From Flavobacterium sp. M31R6 (lineage in GTDB: Bacteria; Bacteroidota; Bacteroidia; Flavobacteriales; Flavobacteriaceae), in the NCBI RefSeq assembly GCF_013284035.1, contig NZ_CP054141.1, positions 3,162,001 through 3,226,000 of the forward strand: a stretch of DNA of 64,000 nt, in the 5' to 3' direction. The notes under the pieces were generated by a model, which saw nothing but the letters and a program-made list of their open reading frames with translations, was not told where the DNA came from and did not search any database. Shown here in pieces: positions 1-9,514 of this stretch. Numbering within the stretch: the first letter of the stretch is position 1; each line of letters opens with the position of its first letter. Made by a program: the position numbers and the translations under genes.

Positions 1-30
1 GCTATTACTTGAATTCTTACAAGTAATAGC
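1..30 (-). terminator. Hairpin at window edge, possible xylA terminator
   Basis: An 11-bp perfect inverted repeat (GCTATTACTTG / CAAGTAATAGC) with an 8-nt loop lies about 70 bp beyond the xylA stop codon. On the minus strand it could end the xylBA transcript, but the following T-run, if present, is outside the window. Confidence 0.4.
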
Positions 31-100
31 CTTTCTGCTTTTCCTTTAAGGCTGATGCCTTATATTTCAAAGTGAAATTTATTATTCTGTATCTATACCA

Positions 101-1426
101 TTATACGTATTGATTGATAATATTTTCAAAAAGCTCCTGTTTGCCGCTTTGTAAATTCAACTCCCCGTTTTCTTGGGCAATTTTATACAAATCGGTTAAA
201 CTTAATTTTCCTTCTTCAAAAGCCTTTCCGTTTCCAGAATCGAATGAACTGTAACGTTGCGTTCTTAGTTTTTCATAAGGGGAAGAAGTGATAATTTTGT
301 CGGCTGTCAATAATGCTCTCGCAAAAGTATCGGCTCCGCCAATGTGGGCCAAGAATACATCTTCCATATCAGTCGAGTTTCTTCTGATTTTGGCGTCAAA
401 ATTCACACCACCTCCCTGTAGTCCGCCTGCTTTTAGGAAAACCAACATCGCCTCGGTAACTTCCTGGATATTGTTTGGGAATTGGTCCGTATCCCATCCG
501 TTTTGGTAATCCCCTCTATTGGCATCCAAGCTTCCCAACATTCCTGCTTTGGCAGCCACTTCCATTTCGTGTTGGAAAGTGTGTTGAGCCAGTGTTGCAT
601 GGTTCACCTCGATGTTCATCTTGAAATCTTTCTCTAAACCATATTTATGCAAAAATCCAATGGCCGTGGCACTGTCAAAATCATATTGATGTTTCATTGG
701 CTCCATAGGTTTTGGCTCAATGAAGAAATTTCCTTTGAATCCTTGTGCTCTGGCATAATCTCTGGCTTTGGCCAAAAATTGTCCCATATGATCCAATTCT
801 CTTCCCATATCTGTGTTCAGTAAAGTCATGTACCCTTCACGACCTCCCCAGAACACGTAGTTTTCACCGCCTAAAGCAATGGTAGCGTCCAAAGCCAATT
901 TTATTTGTCCTCCGGCTCTTGCCAATACATTAAAATCTGGATTGGTAGCCGCACCGTTCATGTAACGCGGGTTAGAAAAACAGTTTGCGGTTCCCCAAAG
1001 CAGTTTAACTCCAGAAGCGGCTTGTTTTTCTTTCAAATAGTCTGTGATGGTAGCTAATCTGCTTTCTGATTCTGCGAAAGTGGCTCCTTCTCTAACCAAG
1101 TCAAAATCGTGAAAACAGTAATAGTCAAATCCCATTTTGGTAATGAATTCAAATGCGGCATCCGCTTTCTCTTTTGCGGCAGCGATTGCATCAGTTGACT
1201 GATCCCAAGCAAAATGTTGCGTTCCTGGACCAAACGGATCTGAACCCTGGCCACAGAAAGTATGCCAATAAGCAATTGCAAACCTAAAGTGTTCACGCAT
1301 TGTTTTTCCGGCCACGATTTGGTTTGGATTGTAGTATTTGAATGCTAACGGATTATCTGATTCTTTTCCCTCAAACTGAATTTTCCCAATTCCTTTGTAA
1401 TATTCTTTATTTCCCAAAGTGATCAT
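101..1426 (-). CDS. xylA: Xylose isomerase
   Basis: This enzyme interconverts D-xylose and D-xylulose in the cytoplasm, the first step of the isomerase route for xylose. The 441-residue length matches the longer (class II) family. The active-site segment HDFD carries His106 and Asp109, which correspond to the catalytic His/Asp pair. Further on are the metal-ligand regions FIEPKPMEP and [12 protein letters not shown] and the conserved FWGGREGY stretch. It follows xylB by 6 bp on the same strand, so the two are almost certainly cotranscribed. No transporter or xylosidase is adjacent on this side. The start at the ATG of [10 protein letters not shown] fits the family N-terminus. Confidence 0.97.
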   Translation of the reverse strand: MITLGNKEYYKGIGKIQFEGKESDNPLAFKYYNPNQIVAGKTMREHFRFAIAYWHTFCGQGSDPFGPGTQHFAWDQSTDAIAAAKEKADAAFEFITKMGFDYYCFHDFDLVREGATFAESESRLATITDYLKEKQAASGVKLLWGTANCFSNPRYMNGAATNPDFNVLARAGGQIKLALDATIALGGENYVFWGGREGYMTLLNTDMGRELDHMGQFLAKARDYARAQGFKGNFFIEPKPMEPMKHQYDFDSATAIGFLHKYGLEKDFKMNIEVNHATLAQHTFQHEMEVAAKAGMLGSLDANRGDYQNGWDTDQFPNNIQEVTEAMLVFLKAGGLQGGGVNFDAKIRRNSTDMEDVFLAHIGGADTFARALLTADKIITSSPYEKLRTQRYSSFDSGNGKAFEEGKLSLTDLYKIAQENGELNLQSGKQELFENIINQYV

Positions 1427-1432
1427 CTTGTT

Positions 1433-2917
1433 CTATTTTTTTGTTATTATTAATTCCAATTCTTTCTTCCAATTATTGTAAGCTTCCACATATGGCTCGT
1501 TATTTTTCAACGGCATATAAGTCATCACATGGTCATTCTTGATGATGTTTTCGCCAAACTTTTCAAAATCACCGTCCAAAAGTCCAACGGCCCTTGCTGC
1601 ACCGACCGAACCCGTAGTATTGTATATTTCAATTTCATGCCCGATTAATGTCGCCACCGTGTTCGAGAAGATTTCAGATCGAAAAAGGTTGTCGTTTCCG
1701 GCGCGAATCACTTTAATCTCTGTATTGTCATTTTTCATGATTTCCATACCGTAAACAAAGGAGAATGCGATTCCTTCCAATGCCGCCCTGCACAAATGAC
1801 CGTGACTGTGTTTGTTTAAATTTAAATTCAAAAAGTGGGTTCCCACGTTTTTATTATTCAACATACGTTCTGCCCCATTCCCGAAAGGAATCACCACAAC
1901 CCCATCTGATCCTACAGGAACTTTGGATGCTTTACGGTTCATATTTTCATAAGAATCGACCACACTATGATTACGCAACCATCGGTATTGAATGCCTGCT
2001 CCGTTTATACACAATAACTTACCAACTATAGGGCGCTCAGTGGTGTAATTAACATGCACAAAGCTGTTTACCCTTGAAGTTTCCTTTGAGTCCAATTTGT
2101 CTGTTACGGCATACAAAACTCCCGAAGTTCCGCCTGTTGCAGCCACTTCACCCGGTTTGAAAATATTCAGCGACAAGGCATTGTTAACTTGGTCTCCCGC
2201 GCGATACACCACCGGAATTCCCACAGGAAGCCCCGACTCTTTTGATGCTTTATCGGTTAATTCCCCTTGGTTTGTGAAATTATCCACCAAGTCTGGTGTC
2301 AATGCAGTGTCAATTCCATAATAATCCAACAAGAAATTGGCAACCTTATTCTCTTTGTAATCCCAAAGAATCCCCTCGGATAAGCTGTTTCTGGTAGATA
2401 CTATTTTGCCTGTAAGTTTAAAAGCGATAAAATCACCCGGCAACATGAATTTGCAGATATTTTTATAAATTTCCGGCTCGTTGTCTTTTACCCACTTCAA
2501 TTTGGAAGCCGTAAAATTTCCGGGAGAATTCAATAAATGGGTAGCGCATTTCTCGGCTCCAATTTCCTCAAAGGCTTTATCACCAATCGCTACTGCCCTG
2601 CTGTCACACCAGATAATGGCATTACGCAACGCAGTTCCCTCTTTGTCAACCACGACCAATCCATGCATTTGATACGATATGCCAATACCTGAAATTTTTG
2701 AAGCGTCTATATTGGCTTCTTTGATGGCGCGCTTGGTGGCCGTACAAATATATTCCCACCATAGTTCTGGATCCTGTTCGGCCCAATCCTTATGAAAAGC
2801 GATTATTGCCATTTCATCGGCAGGTTCGTGCAAGGCGATAATTTTTTCACCGGTAACTGCATCAACCAAAGCCACCTTCACCGATGAACTTCCTATATCA
2901 TATCCTATATAATACAT
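1433..2917 (-). CDS. xylB: Xylulokinase (FGGY family)
   Basis: This is a 494-residue sugar kinase that phosphorylates D-xylulose to xylulose-5-phosphate. The N-terminal phosphate-binding loop is YDIGSSSVKVALVD. The C-terminal FGGY domain contains GGTSGVLYAVT and the nucleotide-site segment GNAERMLNNKN-like GNGAERM. The immediate downstream partner is xylA, 6 bp away, which supports xylulose as substrate over other FGGY substrates. The upstream intergenic region is long (about 700 bp) and is shared with a LacI-type regulator on the other strand. Confidence 0.95.
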   Translation of the reverse strand: MYYIGYDIGSSSVKVALVDAVTGEKIIALHEPADEMAIIAFHKDWAEQDPELWWEYICTATKRAIKEANIDASKISGIGISYQMHGLVVVDKEGTALRNAIIWCDSRAVAIGDKAFEEIGAEKCATHLLNSPGNFTASKLKWVKDNEPEIYKNICKFMLPGDFIAFKLTGKIVSTRNSLSEGILWDYKENKVANFLLDYYGIDTALTPDLVDNFTNQGELTDKASKESGLPVGIPVVYRAGDQVNNALSLNIFKPGEVAATGGTSGVLYAVTDKLDSKETSRVNSFVHVNYTTERPIVGKLLCINGAGIQYRWLRNHSVVDSYENMNRKASKVPVGSDGVVVIPFGNGAERMLNNKNVGTHFLNLNLNKHSHGHLCRAALEGIAFSFVYGMEIMKNDNTEIKVIRAGNDNLFRSEIFSNTVATLIGHEIEIYNTTGSVGAARAVGLLDGDFEKFGENIIKNDHVMTYMPLKNNEPYVEAYNNWKKELELIITKK

Positions 2918-3619
2918 TTATTATTTTTAAAATTTATGAAGCTAAAATTATAGTATTCTTTATAATTTGAATGAAAAAAGACGAAATACATACTTTTTAT
3001 TCAAGAGAATGATTTCATTATTAATTTCATAAAACACATAACAAATACAACATAATCAAACACTTAATAAACTATCCTGTCCAAAAAAATCATCTTTAAA
3101 TAACAACTTAAAGGTTTAAGTAACTTTTTAAAATTAACAGTGATAAAGGCAACAGATATTCCCTTTGACTATCAAGAAATCTTAAAAACATAAGTTCGAT
3201 TATTATTTCTTCTTTTTTGATGATGGCAAAAAAACAAAATACTCCCCCTTAGCACCCTTAGCCCCCCTTGCTCCGCCAGTTCGCCTCGCTCGTGTGAAGT
3301 AGAAATCTTTTTGTGGCTCGTTTTTTTTACGAGAGACAAAAAATTACTTCACTACATTATTATTTTCATCGGAGTTCAGTGAACTTTGTTTGTAACAGAA
3401 AGCGGGACGATATCGGCAAAAAAGCCACCCGAGCGATAGCGAATAAGCGAAGCAAATCATTCTGCTCCAAAAATTAATAATTGAAATCAAGCCAAAACCT
3501 AAATTATTGAAATAAAAACGACTTATAATACTGCCATATTTAGAGCCAAAATCAAAAATGTATCAAGAAATTAATTTAAATTAGCCTACTACATCAAATC
3601 GCCAAATCATAATACAAAA
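2918..3619. other. Divergent intergenic region between xylB and the LacI regulator
   Basis: The 700-bp gap has no credible gene. It presumably contains the promoters of xylBA and of the regulator. I could not find a clear LacI-type operator palindrome by eye. Its middle part (about 3229-3476) is a large degenerate repeat described separately. Confidence 0.6.
3268..3476 (-). repeat. Enlarged, interrupted copy of the covarying-hairpin repeat
   Basis: Read on the minus strand, the segment starts with GGAGCAGAATGATTT. It continues through GATATCGTCCCGCTTTC and reaches a hairpin, then AGATTTCTACTTC, and ends in GGGGCTAAGG. These are the landmarks, in order, of the shorter repeats at 46976-47086 and elsewhere. 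The middle is expanded by a long inverted repeat (3293-3353) with the nested stems GTGAAGTA/TACTTCAC, TTTTTGT/ACAAAAA and CTCGT/ACGAG. It also shares TATTTTCATMGGAGTTCAGT (3361-3380) with 20990-21009. It is best read as a repeat with other palindromic units inserted. Confidence 0.6.
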
Positions 3620-4642
3620 ATGAACAATAGAATTACATTAAAAAAAATTGCTGCTGAGTTTAATGTATCTATTGCGACTGTTTCGAAAGCTCTGAATGAT
3701 AGTCATGAAATCAGTGTGAAAACCAAAGAAAAAATACAGGAGTTTGCCAAAAAGCATAATTACAAACCCAATAAAATAGCTTTAAGTTTACTGAACAAAA
3801 AAACCAAAACTTTGGGTGTAATCATTCCCAATATCATGAATAGTTTTTTTACGGAAGTTTTTGTCGGTATCGAAGAAAAAGCATCTGAGTTAGGCTATAA
3901 TTTAATTTCCTGTATTTCTAATGAGTCCTATGACAAGGAAGTCAATACAGTGGAATTATTAAAAAGTGGAACCATCGATGGTTTTATTGTTTCCATTGCC
4001 GAAGAAACCCAAATCAACAAAAACTTCAAACACTTTAATGACGCCATAAACGAAGGTGTACCTATTGTACTATTTGACAGAGTAACCGACGAAATAGTAT
4101 GCGATAAAGTAATTGTAAACGACTTTGAAGGCGCAAGGCATGCCACAGAACACCTCATCAAAACGGGGTGTGAAAAAATTGCATTAGTCTCCGTCATCGA
4201 TAATTTAAGTGTAGGAAAGTTACGTGTTGAAGGTTATAAACAAGCTCTCAAAGACCATAACATCCAAATTGATGAAAAAATTATAGTACGATTAAATAAA
4301 AAAGAAGACCTCGAAACCTCCATGAAAATTGTTTTATCAGACAAATCTATAGATGGCTTATTATGTCTCGAGGAAAGTTCTGCCATTCAATCTTTACAAT
4401 TGATTAAATCCATGAATTATAAAATTCCAGAAGAAATGTCAATCATTTGTTTTACTAATGGAAAATTGCCTCAACATGTTACCCCTACAATAACTACTAT
4501 AAGTCAACATGGCAAATACATAGGTGAAGTTGCAACCAAGATACTGGTGGACCGTTTGGAAAATAAATCCGAGTTAGAGTTTATTACCAAAATCATTAAA
4601 ACCAGCTTAATAGAACGAGGAACAACTTTACCTTTGAAATAA
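3620..4642 (+). CDS. LacI/PurR-family transcriptional regulator
   Basis: This is a 340-residue DNA-binding regulator. The N-terminal helix-turn-helix and hinge cover about residues 5-60. They contain TLKKIAAEFNVSIATVSKAL and the hinge helix region ending NKIALSLLNKKTKTLGVIIP. The rest is a periplasmic-binding-protein-like effector domain. It is oriented divergently from xylBA, so a role as xylose-responsive repressor is a reasonable inference from position only. The intervening 700 bp and lack of a visible operator weaken it. The family more often binds a sugar or sugar phosphate as inducer. Confidence 0.9.
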   Translation: MNNRITLKKIAAEFNVSIATVSKALNDSHEISVKTKEKIQEFAKKHNYKPNKIALSLLNKKTKTLGVIIPNIMNSFFTEVFVGIEEKASELGYNLISCISNESYDKEVNTVELLKSGTIDGFIVSIAEETQINKNFKHFNDAINEGVPIVLFDRVTDEIVCDKVIVNDFEGARHATEHLIKTGCEKIALVSVIDNLSVGKLRVEGYKQALKDHNIQIDEKIIVRLNKKEDLETSMKIVLSDKSIDGLLCLEESSAIQSLQLIKSMNYKIPEEMSIICFTNGKLPQHVTPTITTISQHGKYIGEVATKILVDRLENKSELEFITKIIKTSLIERGTTLPLK

Positions 4643-4706
4643 TTAATTGTTTTTTAATGAATTATTATTTCATTATTTATTAAAACAACAAGATTTCAAA
4701 AACCTA

Positions 4707-4805
4707 TAAGGTCCTAAAATAAGTCAACTTTTATGTTAACTTATTTCAGGACCTTACAAATATTTTATAAAAAAAGTCCTAAACACTTTTACATGTTTAG
4801 GACTT
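4707..4805. terminator. Two consecutive hairpins between convergent genes
   Basis: The first hairpin (4707-4756) pairs TAAGGTCCT with AGGACCTTA and AAATAAGT with ACTTATTT. The second (4774-4805) pairs AAGTCCTAAACA with TGTTTAGGACTT. They lie between the LacI regulator (plus) and the efflux outer-membrane gene (minus), a normal position for bidirectional termination. Confidence 0.7.
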
Positions 4806-4827
4806 AATCACAATTATAACAACCACG

Positions 4828-6264
4828 TTATTTCCATCCACCACCTAGATCTCTATAAACAAGGACCGAGGCGTTGAGTTGTTCTTTTTTGGTATCTATC
4901 AATTCAAGTTTGGATTCCAAAGCATCACGCTGTGTCATCAAAACTTCAAAATAATCGGCTTTGGCAGACTTAAATAAGTCGCCAGCAATATCAATCGAAC
5001 GGTTCATAGCAACTACTTGCTGCGATTTTAGGTCGTAGCTTTTTTCCAAATTATTGATTTTGGAAAGTTGGCTCGATACTTCTAAATACGCATTTAGAAT
5101 TGTACGCTCATAGTTATACAAAGCCTGAAGTTGTCGTGCATTGGCACTGCTATACTCGGCTTTGATAGCATTTCTGTTAATCAAAGGGGCGGCCAGATCA
5201 CCAGCTAATGAATACAGTAACGACTCCGGAAGCGTAAATAAATAGGACGGATTAAAGGCATTTACGCCAATAGCCGCAGTAATGTCTAGTGATGGATAAA
5301 ACTCCGCACGAGCCACTTTTACATCCAGCTTAGCAGCTTCCAATTCCAATTCGGCTTGTTTGATATCCGGGCGATTGGCCAACAATTGAGATGGAATCCC
5401 TGAATTGATTACCGAAGGCATCAAATTCAAGAAATTACCTTTGTCTCTTTTTATCTCCTGTGGATATTGTCCTAACAAGAAATTGATTTTATTCTCTGTT
5501 TCTTTTATATTTTGAAGAATATCAAACTCCATGCTTTTTGAAGCCAAAACCTCGGCCTGAAATTTTTGAACGGCCAATTCTGTTGCTCTTGCAGCTTCTT
5601 TCTGAATTTTAACAACCTCTAAGGCGTTTGATTGCAGCTCGATAGTCTTTCTTACAATCTCCAACTGACTGTCTAAAGCTAGCAGTTCATAATATGAATC
5701 GGCTACTTCCGAGATAAGGTTTGTAATCACAAAGTTCTTTCCTTCCACAGTCGATAAATATCGGCTTACCGCCGCTTTCTTTGAATTACGAAGTTTTTTC
5801 CAGATATCCACTTCCCAATGTGCATAGGCAGCAATTTTTAAATCTCCCAATGGGTCTGGCATTTCCTTGCCTGGCTTAATTTCTGTTGAAGCATCTCCAG
5901 CTCCCTGACTGGTATATCTCCCCACTTTTTCGATTCCTGCTCCTGCTCCAACGCTAACACTTGGCAAAAGAAGACCTTTCTTCACACGAATATCGTTTTT
6001 GGCGATTTCAATTTCCTGCAAAGTGATCTGCAATTCCTGATTGTTTTTCAAGGCAGTATCAATCAAATTCACCAGATTTGGATCCTTAAAGTAAGTACGC
6101 CATGGAGTGGTTGAAGTATTGGTGGTATCAGTACCTTTACTTTTATCGAAAGATTCCGGAACAATCTTGGTTTCAGCCAAGGGCGCAATAGCCGGAGTAC
6201 AACTTGCCACCGCTAAGCAAATACCTAGCGGGACAATATATTTATAGGATTTTTTATTGTGCAT
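4828..6264 (-). CDS. RND efflux outer-membrane lipoprotein (TolC/OprM/NodT family)
   Basis: This 478-residue outer-membrane channel protein is the exit duct of the adjacent RND pump. A lipoprotein signal is visible (ICLAVASC, with the lipidated Cys at about residue 22). It is followed by two outer-membrane efflux protein repeats, with family hallmarks such as YASxWEVD-like AYAHWEVDIWKKLRNSKKAA and LLANRPDIKQAELELEAA. The ATG at 6264 is preferred because it lies in the last codons of the pump gene (11-bp overlap) and gives a signal peptide with a short basic N-terminus. An upstream ATG at 6276 would add four residues. The order adaptor-pump-channel marks a complete tripartite operon. Confidence 0.93.
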   Translation of the reverse strand: MHNKKSYKYIVPLGICLAVASCTPAIAPLAETKIVPESFDKSKGTDTTNTSTTPWRTYFKDPNLVNLIDTALKNNQELQITLQEIEIAKNDIRVKKGLLLPSVSVGAGAGIEKVGRYTSQGAGDASTEIKPGKEMPDPLGDLKIAAYAHWEVDIWKKLRNSKKAAVSRYLSTVEGKNFVITNLISEVADSYYELLALDSQLEIVRKTIELQSNALEVVKIQKEAARATELAVQKFQAEVLASKSMEFDILQNIKETENKINFLLGQYPQEIKRDKGNFLNLMPSVINSGIPSQLLANRPDIKQAELELEAAKLDVKVARAEFYPSLDITAAIGVNAFNPSYLFTLPESLLYSLAGDLAAPLINRNAIKAEYSSANARQLQALYNYERTILNAYLEVSSQLSKINNLEKSYDLKSQQVVAMNRSIDIAGDLFKSAKADYFEVLMTQRDALESKLELIDTKKEQLNASVLVYRDLGGGWK

Positions 6265-9200
6265 GATTATCGTCAAATTCTTCGGTTAATGGATTTTCTT
6301 TTTGATCTTTTACATAGGTATATCTTTCAGCGATTCTACCGAAAATGTAATACAATCCAGGGATTATGAATACACCGCATATTGTACCTATTAACATTCC
6401 TCCTGCAGCAGCAGTACCAATAGTTCTGTTACCAATTTTTCCAGGTCCTGTTGCAAACGCCAATGGAAGCAAACCGGCAATAAAAGCAAAAGAAGTCATC
6501 AAGATAGGACGGAACCTTGCTTTGGCTCCTTCCATTGCAGCATCAAGAACAGATAGGCCTGCGGCATGCCTTTGAATAGCAAACTCTACAATCAATACCG
6601 CATTTTTACCTAATAAACCAATAAGCATTACCATTGCAACCTGAGCGTAGATATTGTTCTCCAAACCTGTAAATTTCAGTAAAAGGAAAGCACCGAATAT
6701 ACCAGCAGGCAATGATAAAATTACTGACATTGGTAAAATGAAACTTTCGTATTGAGCCGCTAAAACCAAGTAAACGAAACCTAAACAGATAAGAAAAACC
6801 CAAATGGCTTGATTCCCTTGCGCAACCTCATCGGCAGAAATACCAGCCCAGTCAATATCATATCCTCTAGGTAATGTTTTCTCAGCCACTTCCTGAATAA
6901 CTTTAATGGCAGTTCCACTACTGTATCCTGAAGCTGCAGCACCACTAATCTCCGTAGAAGTGTACATGTTATGTCTGGTAATTTCTGATAGACCGTATAC
7001 CTTTTCTAATTTCATAAAGGCAGAAAAAGGCACCATTTCATCTCGGTCATTTTTTACGTAAAGTTTCAAAATATCATCTGGCTGGGCACGATATTCCGGA
7101 GACGCCTGAACGATAACTTTATAATTAATTCCGTATTTAATAAAACTGATTTCGTAGTTACTTCCCACCAGCGTAGATAACGTATTCATCGCATTCTCGA
7201 TGGATACTCCTTTTTGCTGTGCTAAGTCATTATCCACTTTCATCATATACTGAGGAAAACTGGCGCTATAGAAACTGAATACATTCGATAATTCAGGACG
7301 TTTGTTGAGTTCTTTAACAAAATCATTGTTAATTTTTTCCATTTTCTTATAATCGCCTGAACCCGTTTTATCCAATAAACGAAGCTCAAATCCTCCTGCA
7401 GCTCCATATCCTGGTACTGCTGGCGGTTGAAAAAATTCGATATTAGCACCTGGAATGTCTTTAGACTTTTTCTCCAATTCATCCATAATCTCCTGAACAG
7501 AATGCTTTCTGTCTTTCCAATCTTTAAGATTGATCAAACAGGTCCCTGAATTCGATCCAGTACCTTCAGTCAAAATTTCATAACCAGCCAATGAAGAAAC
7601 AGATTTTACTCCGTCTACCTTTTCGGCAATTTTTTGCAGTTTTACTGAAATATCATTTGTTCTTTCTAATGATGAACCCGGAGGCGTTTGAATAATGGCA
7701 TAAAACATACCTTGATCCTCATTTGGAATAAATCCTGAAGGAACTGTACTGCTGATAAGCCAAGTTCCAGCACAAAATCCTAAAAGCACGATAATTGTAA
7801 CTGCTCTTCTGTTTACTATTTTTCCAAGAATATGCTGATATTTAGTTTGCGTAAGATTAAACAGGTTGTTAAAACCATCAACAAATCTATTTATAGGTGT
7901 TTTCTTTTTCGGTACTCCATGATTATTTGTTAACATCATAGCACAAAGTGCCGGCGTTAATGTTAATGCCACAACTCCCGAAAGAATAATTGCAGTTACC
8001 ATCGTAATTGAGAACTGTCTGTAAAACATTCCAACCGGACCAGACATAAATGTAACAGGAATAAATACTGCTACCATCAAGAATGTAATAGCGATAATAG
8101 CACCTGAAATCTCGTGCATTGCTTTTTTAGTCGCCTTCAATGCCGAGAGATGTTCTTCCTCCATCTTGGCGTGAACGGCTTCGATAACCACAATGGCATC
8201 ATCGACGACGATTCCAATTGCCAATACCAATGCAAACAAAGTAATTAAGTTCAACGAAATATCGAAAAACTGCATGAACGCAAAAGTTCCAATTAATGAA
8301 ACCGGTACAGCAATCGCTGGGATAACCGTAGAACGCCAATCTCCTAAGAAAAGGAATACAACCAATCCTACCAAAATAAACGCTTCAATCAACGTGTGAA
8401 TTACTTTTTCAATCGAAGCATCCAAGAATTTAGAAACGTCATACGAAATTTCATAATCCATCCCTTTTGGGAATTTTTTCTTGATGGTTTCTAATTTGAC
8501 CTTTAAGTCTTCAATAACTTGATTTGCGTTACTTCCAAAAGACTGTTTTAATACGATTGCCGCAGATGGTTTTCCGTTCAAATTCGAATAAATATCATAC
8601 ATCGAACTTCCAAACTCAATATTAGCAACATCCTTCAAACGTAAAATCTCTCCATTTGGATTGGATTTCAATATAATATTGGCATACTGTTCTTTCGTAG
8701 TAAACCTTCCTGAATATTTCAAAACATACTCAAATGCTTGAGAACGTTTTCCAGATGCCTCACCCGTTTTTCCTGGCGAAGCTTCCAAACTCTGACTTGA
8801 TAATGCTTCCATTACTTCATCAGCAGAAATTTTATACGCTAACATACGGTCTGGTTTCAGCCAAATACGCATCGCATATTCACGAGTTCCTAAAATATCT
8901 CCCGATCCAATACCGTTTACCCTTTTTAATTCTGACAATACATTGATATCGGCATAGTTGTACAAGAACTTTTGATCCGTATTTTTATCGGTACTAAAAA
9001 GATTCACATACATCAACATACTTGGAACCTCACGGGTAATTTTTACACCCTCTCTTACTACTAACGGTGGCAGTTTATTTGTAACCGAAGCCACACGGTT
9101 TTGAACATTAATAGCGGCTTGGTTAGGGTCAGTACCTAAGTTAAATACAACTTGGATACTAGCTTCACCGTCATTTCCCGCATCAGAAGTCATGTATTTC

Positions 9201-9424
9201 ATTCCCGGAACTCCATTCAAAGCTCTTTCTAAAGGAATAACTACCGACTTAATCATCAATTCCCCATTAGCACCAGGATAATCGGCCGTAATATTCACCA
9301 TTGGAGGCGATATGGATGGAAATTGGGTTATTGGCAAATTCATCACCGACAACACCCCTAAAAAGACAATTATAAGCGATATTACTATCGACATAACAGG
9401 TCTTTGGATAAATTTATCAAACAT
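6254..9424 (-). CDS. RND multidrug efflux pump, inner-membrane subunit (HAE1/AcrB type)
   Basis: This 1056-residue proton-driven transporter has the standard AcrB architecture: TM1 at residues 10-30, a large periplasmic loop, a TM bundle, then a duplicate of the same plan. The start MFDKFIQRPVMSIVISLIIV and QFPSISPPMVNITADYPGA are typical of HAE1 pumps. The proton-relay aspartates appear in GIVVDDAIVVIEAV in TM4. Substrates cannot be read from sequence; hydrophobic drugs or bile-type compounds are usual. It is flanked by its adaptor upstream (90 bp) and outer-membrane channel downstream (overlapping). No TetR or MarR regulator is adjacent. Confidence 0.97.
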   Translation of the reverse strand: MFDKFIQRPVMSIVISLIIVFLGVLSVMNLPITQFPSISPPMVNITADYPGANGELMIKSVVIPLERALNGVPGMKYMTSDAGNDGEASIQVVFNLGTDPNQAAINVQNRVASVTNKLPPLVVREGVKITREVPSMLMYVNLFSTDKNTDQKFLYNYADINVLSELKRVNGIGSGDILGTREYAMRIWLKPDRMLAYKISADEVMEALSSQSLEASPGKTGEASGKRSQAFEYVLKYSGRFTTKEQYANIILKSNPNGEILRLKDVANIEFGSSMYDIYSNLNGKPSAAIVLKQSFGSNANQVIEDLKVKLETIKKKFPKGMDYEISYDVSKFLDASIEKVIHTLIEAFILVGLVVFLFLGDWRSTVIPAIAVPVSLIGTFAFMQFFDISLNLITLFALVLAIGIVVDDAIVVIEAVHAKMEEEHLSALKATKKAMHEISGAIIAITFLMVAVFIPVTFMSGPVGMFYRQFSITMVTAIILSGVVALTLTPALCAMMLTNNHGVPKKKTPINRFVDGFNNLFNLTQTKYQHILGKIVNRRAVTIIVLLGFCAGTWLISSTVPSGFIPNEDQGMFYAIIQTPPGSSLERTNDISVKLQKIAEKVDGVKSVSSLAGYEILTEGTGSNSGTCLINLKDWKDRKHSVQEIMDELEKKSKDIPGANIEFFQPPAVPGYGAAGGFELRLLDKTGSGDYKKMEKINNDFVKELNKRPELSNVFSFYSASFPQYMMKVDNDLAQQKGVSIENAMNTLSTLVGSNYEISFIKYGINYKVIVQASPEYRAQPDDILKLYVKNDRDEMVPFSAFMKLEKVYGLSEITRHNMYTSTEISGAAASGYSSGTAIKVIQEVAEKTLPRGYDIDWAGISADEVAQGNQAIWVFLICLGFVYLVLAAQYESFILPMSVILSLPAGIFGAFLLLKFTGLENNIYAQVAMVMLIGLLGKNAVLIVEFAIQRHAAGLSVLDAAMEGAKARFRPILMTSFAFIAGLLPLAFATGPGKIGNRTIGTAAAGGMLIGTICGVFIIPGLYYIFGRIAERYTYVKDQKENPLTEEFDDNHAQ

Positions 9425-9471
9425 TTGTTTCTATTTTTTATGATTAAACCAAATTCGTGTTTACATCGTAA

Positions 9472-9512
9472 ACTGCAAACTGATTACTTAACACTGCAAA
9501 CTGATTACTTAA
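9472..9512. repeat. Tandem 21-bp direct repeat between adaptor and pump genes
   Basis: ACTGCAAACTGATTACTTAA occurs twice (9472-9491 and 9493-9512), separated by one base, in the 90-bp spacer of the efflux operon. Confidence 0.9.
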
Positions 9513-9514
9513 AA

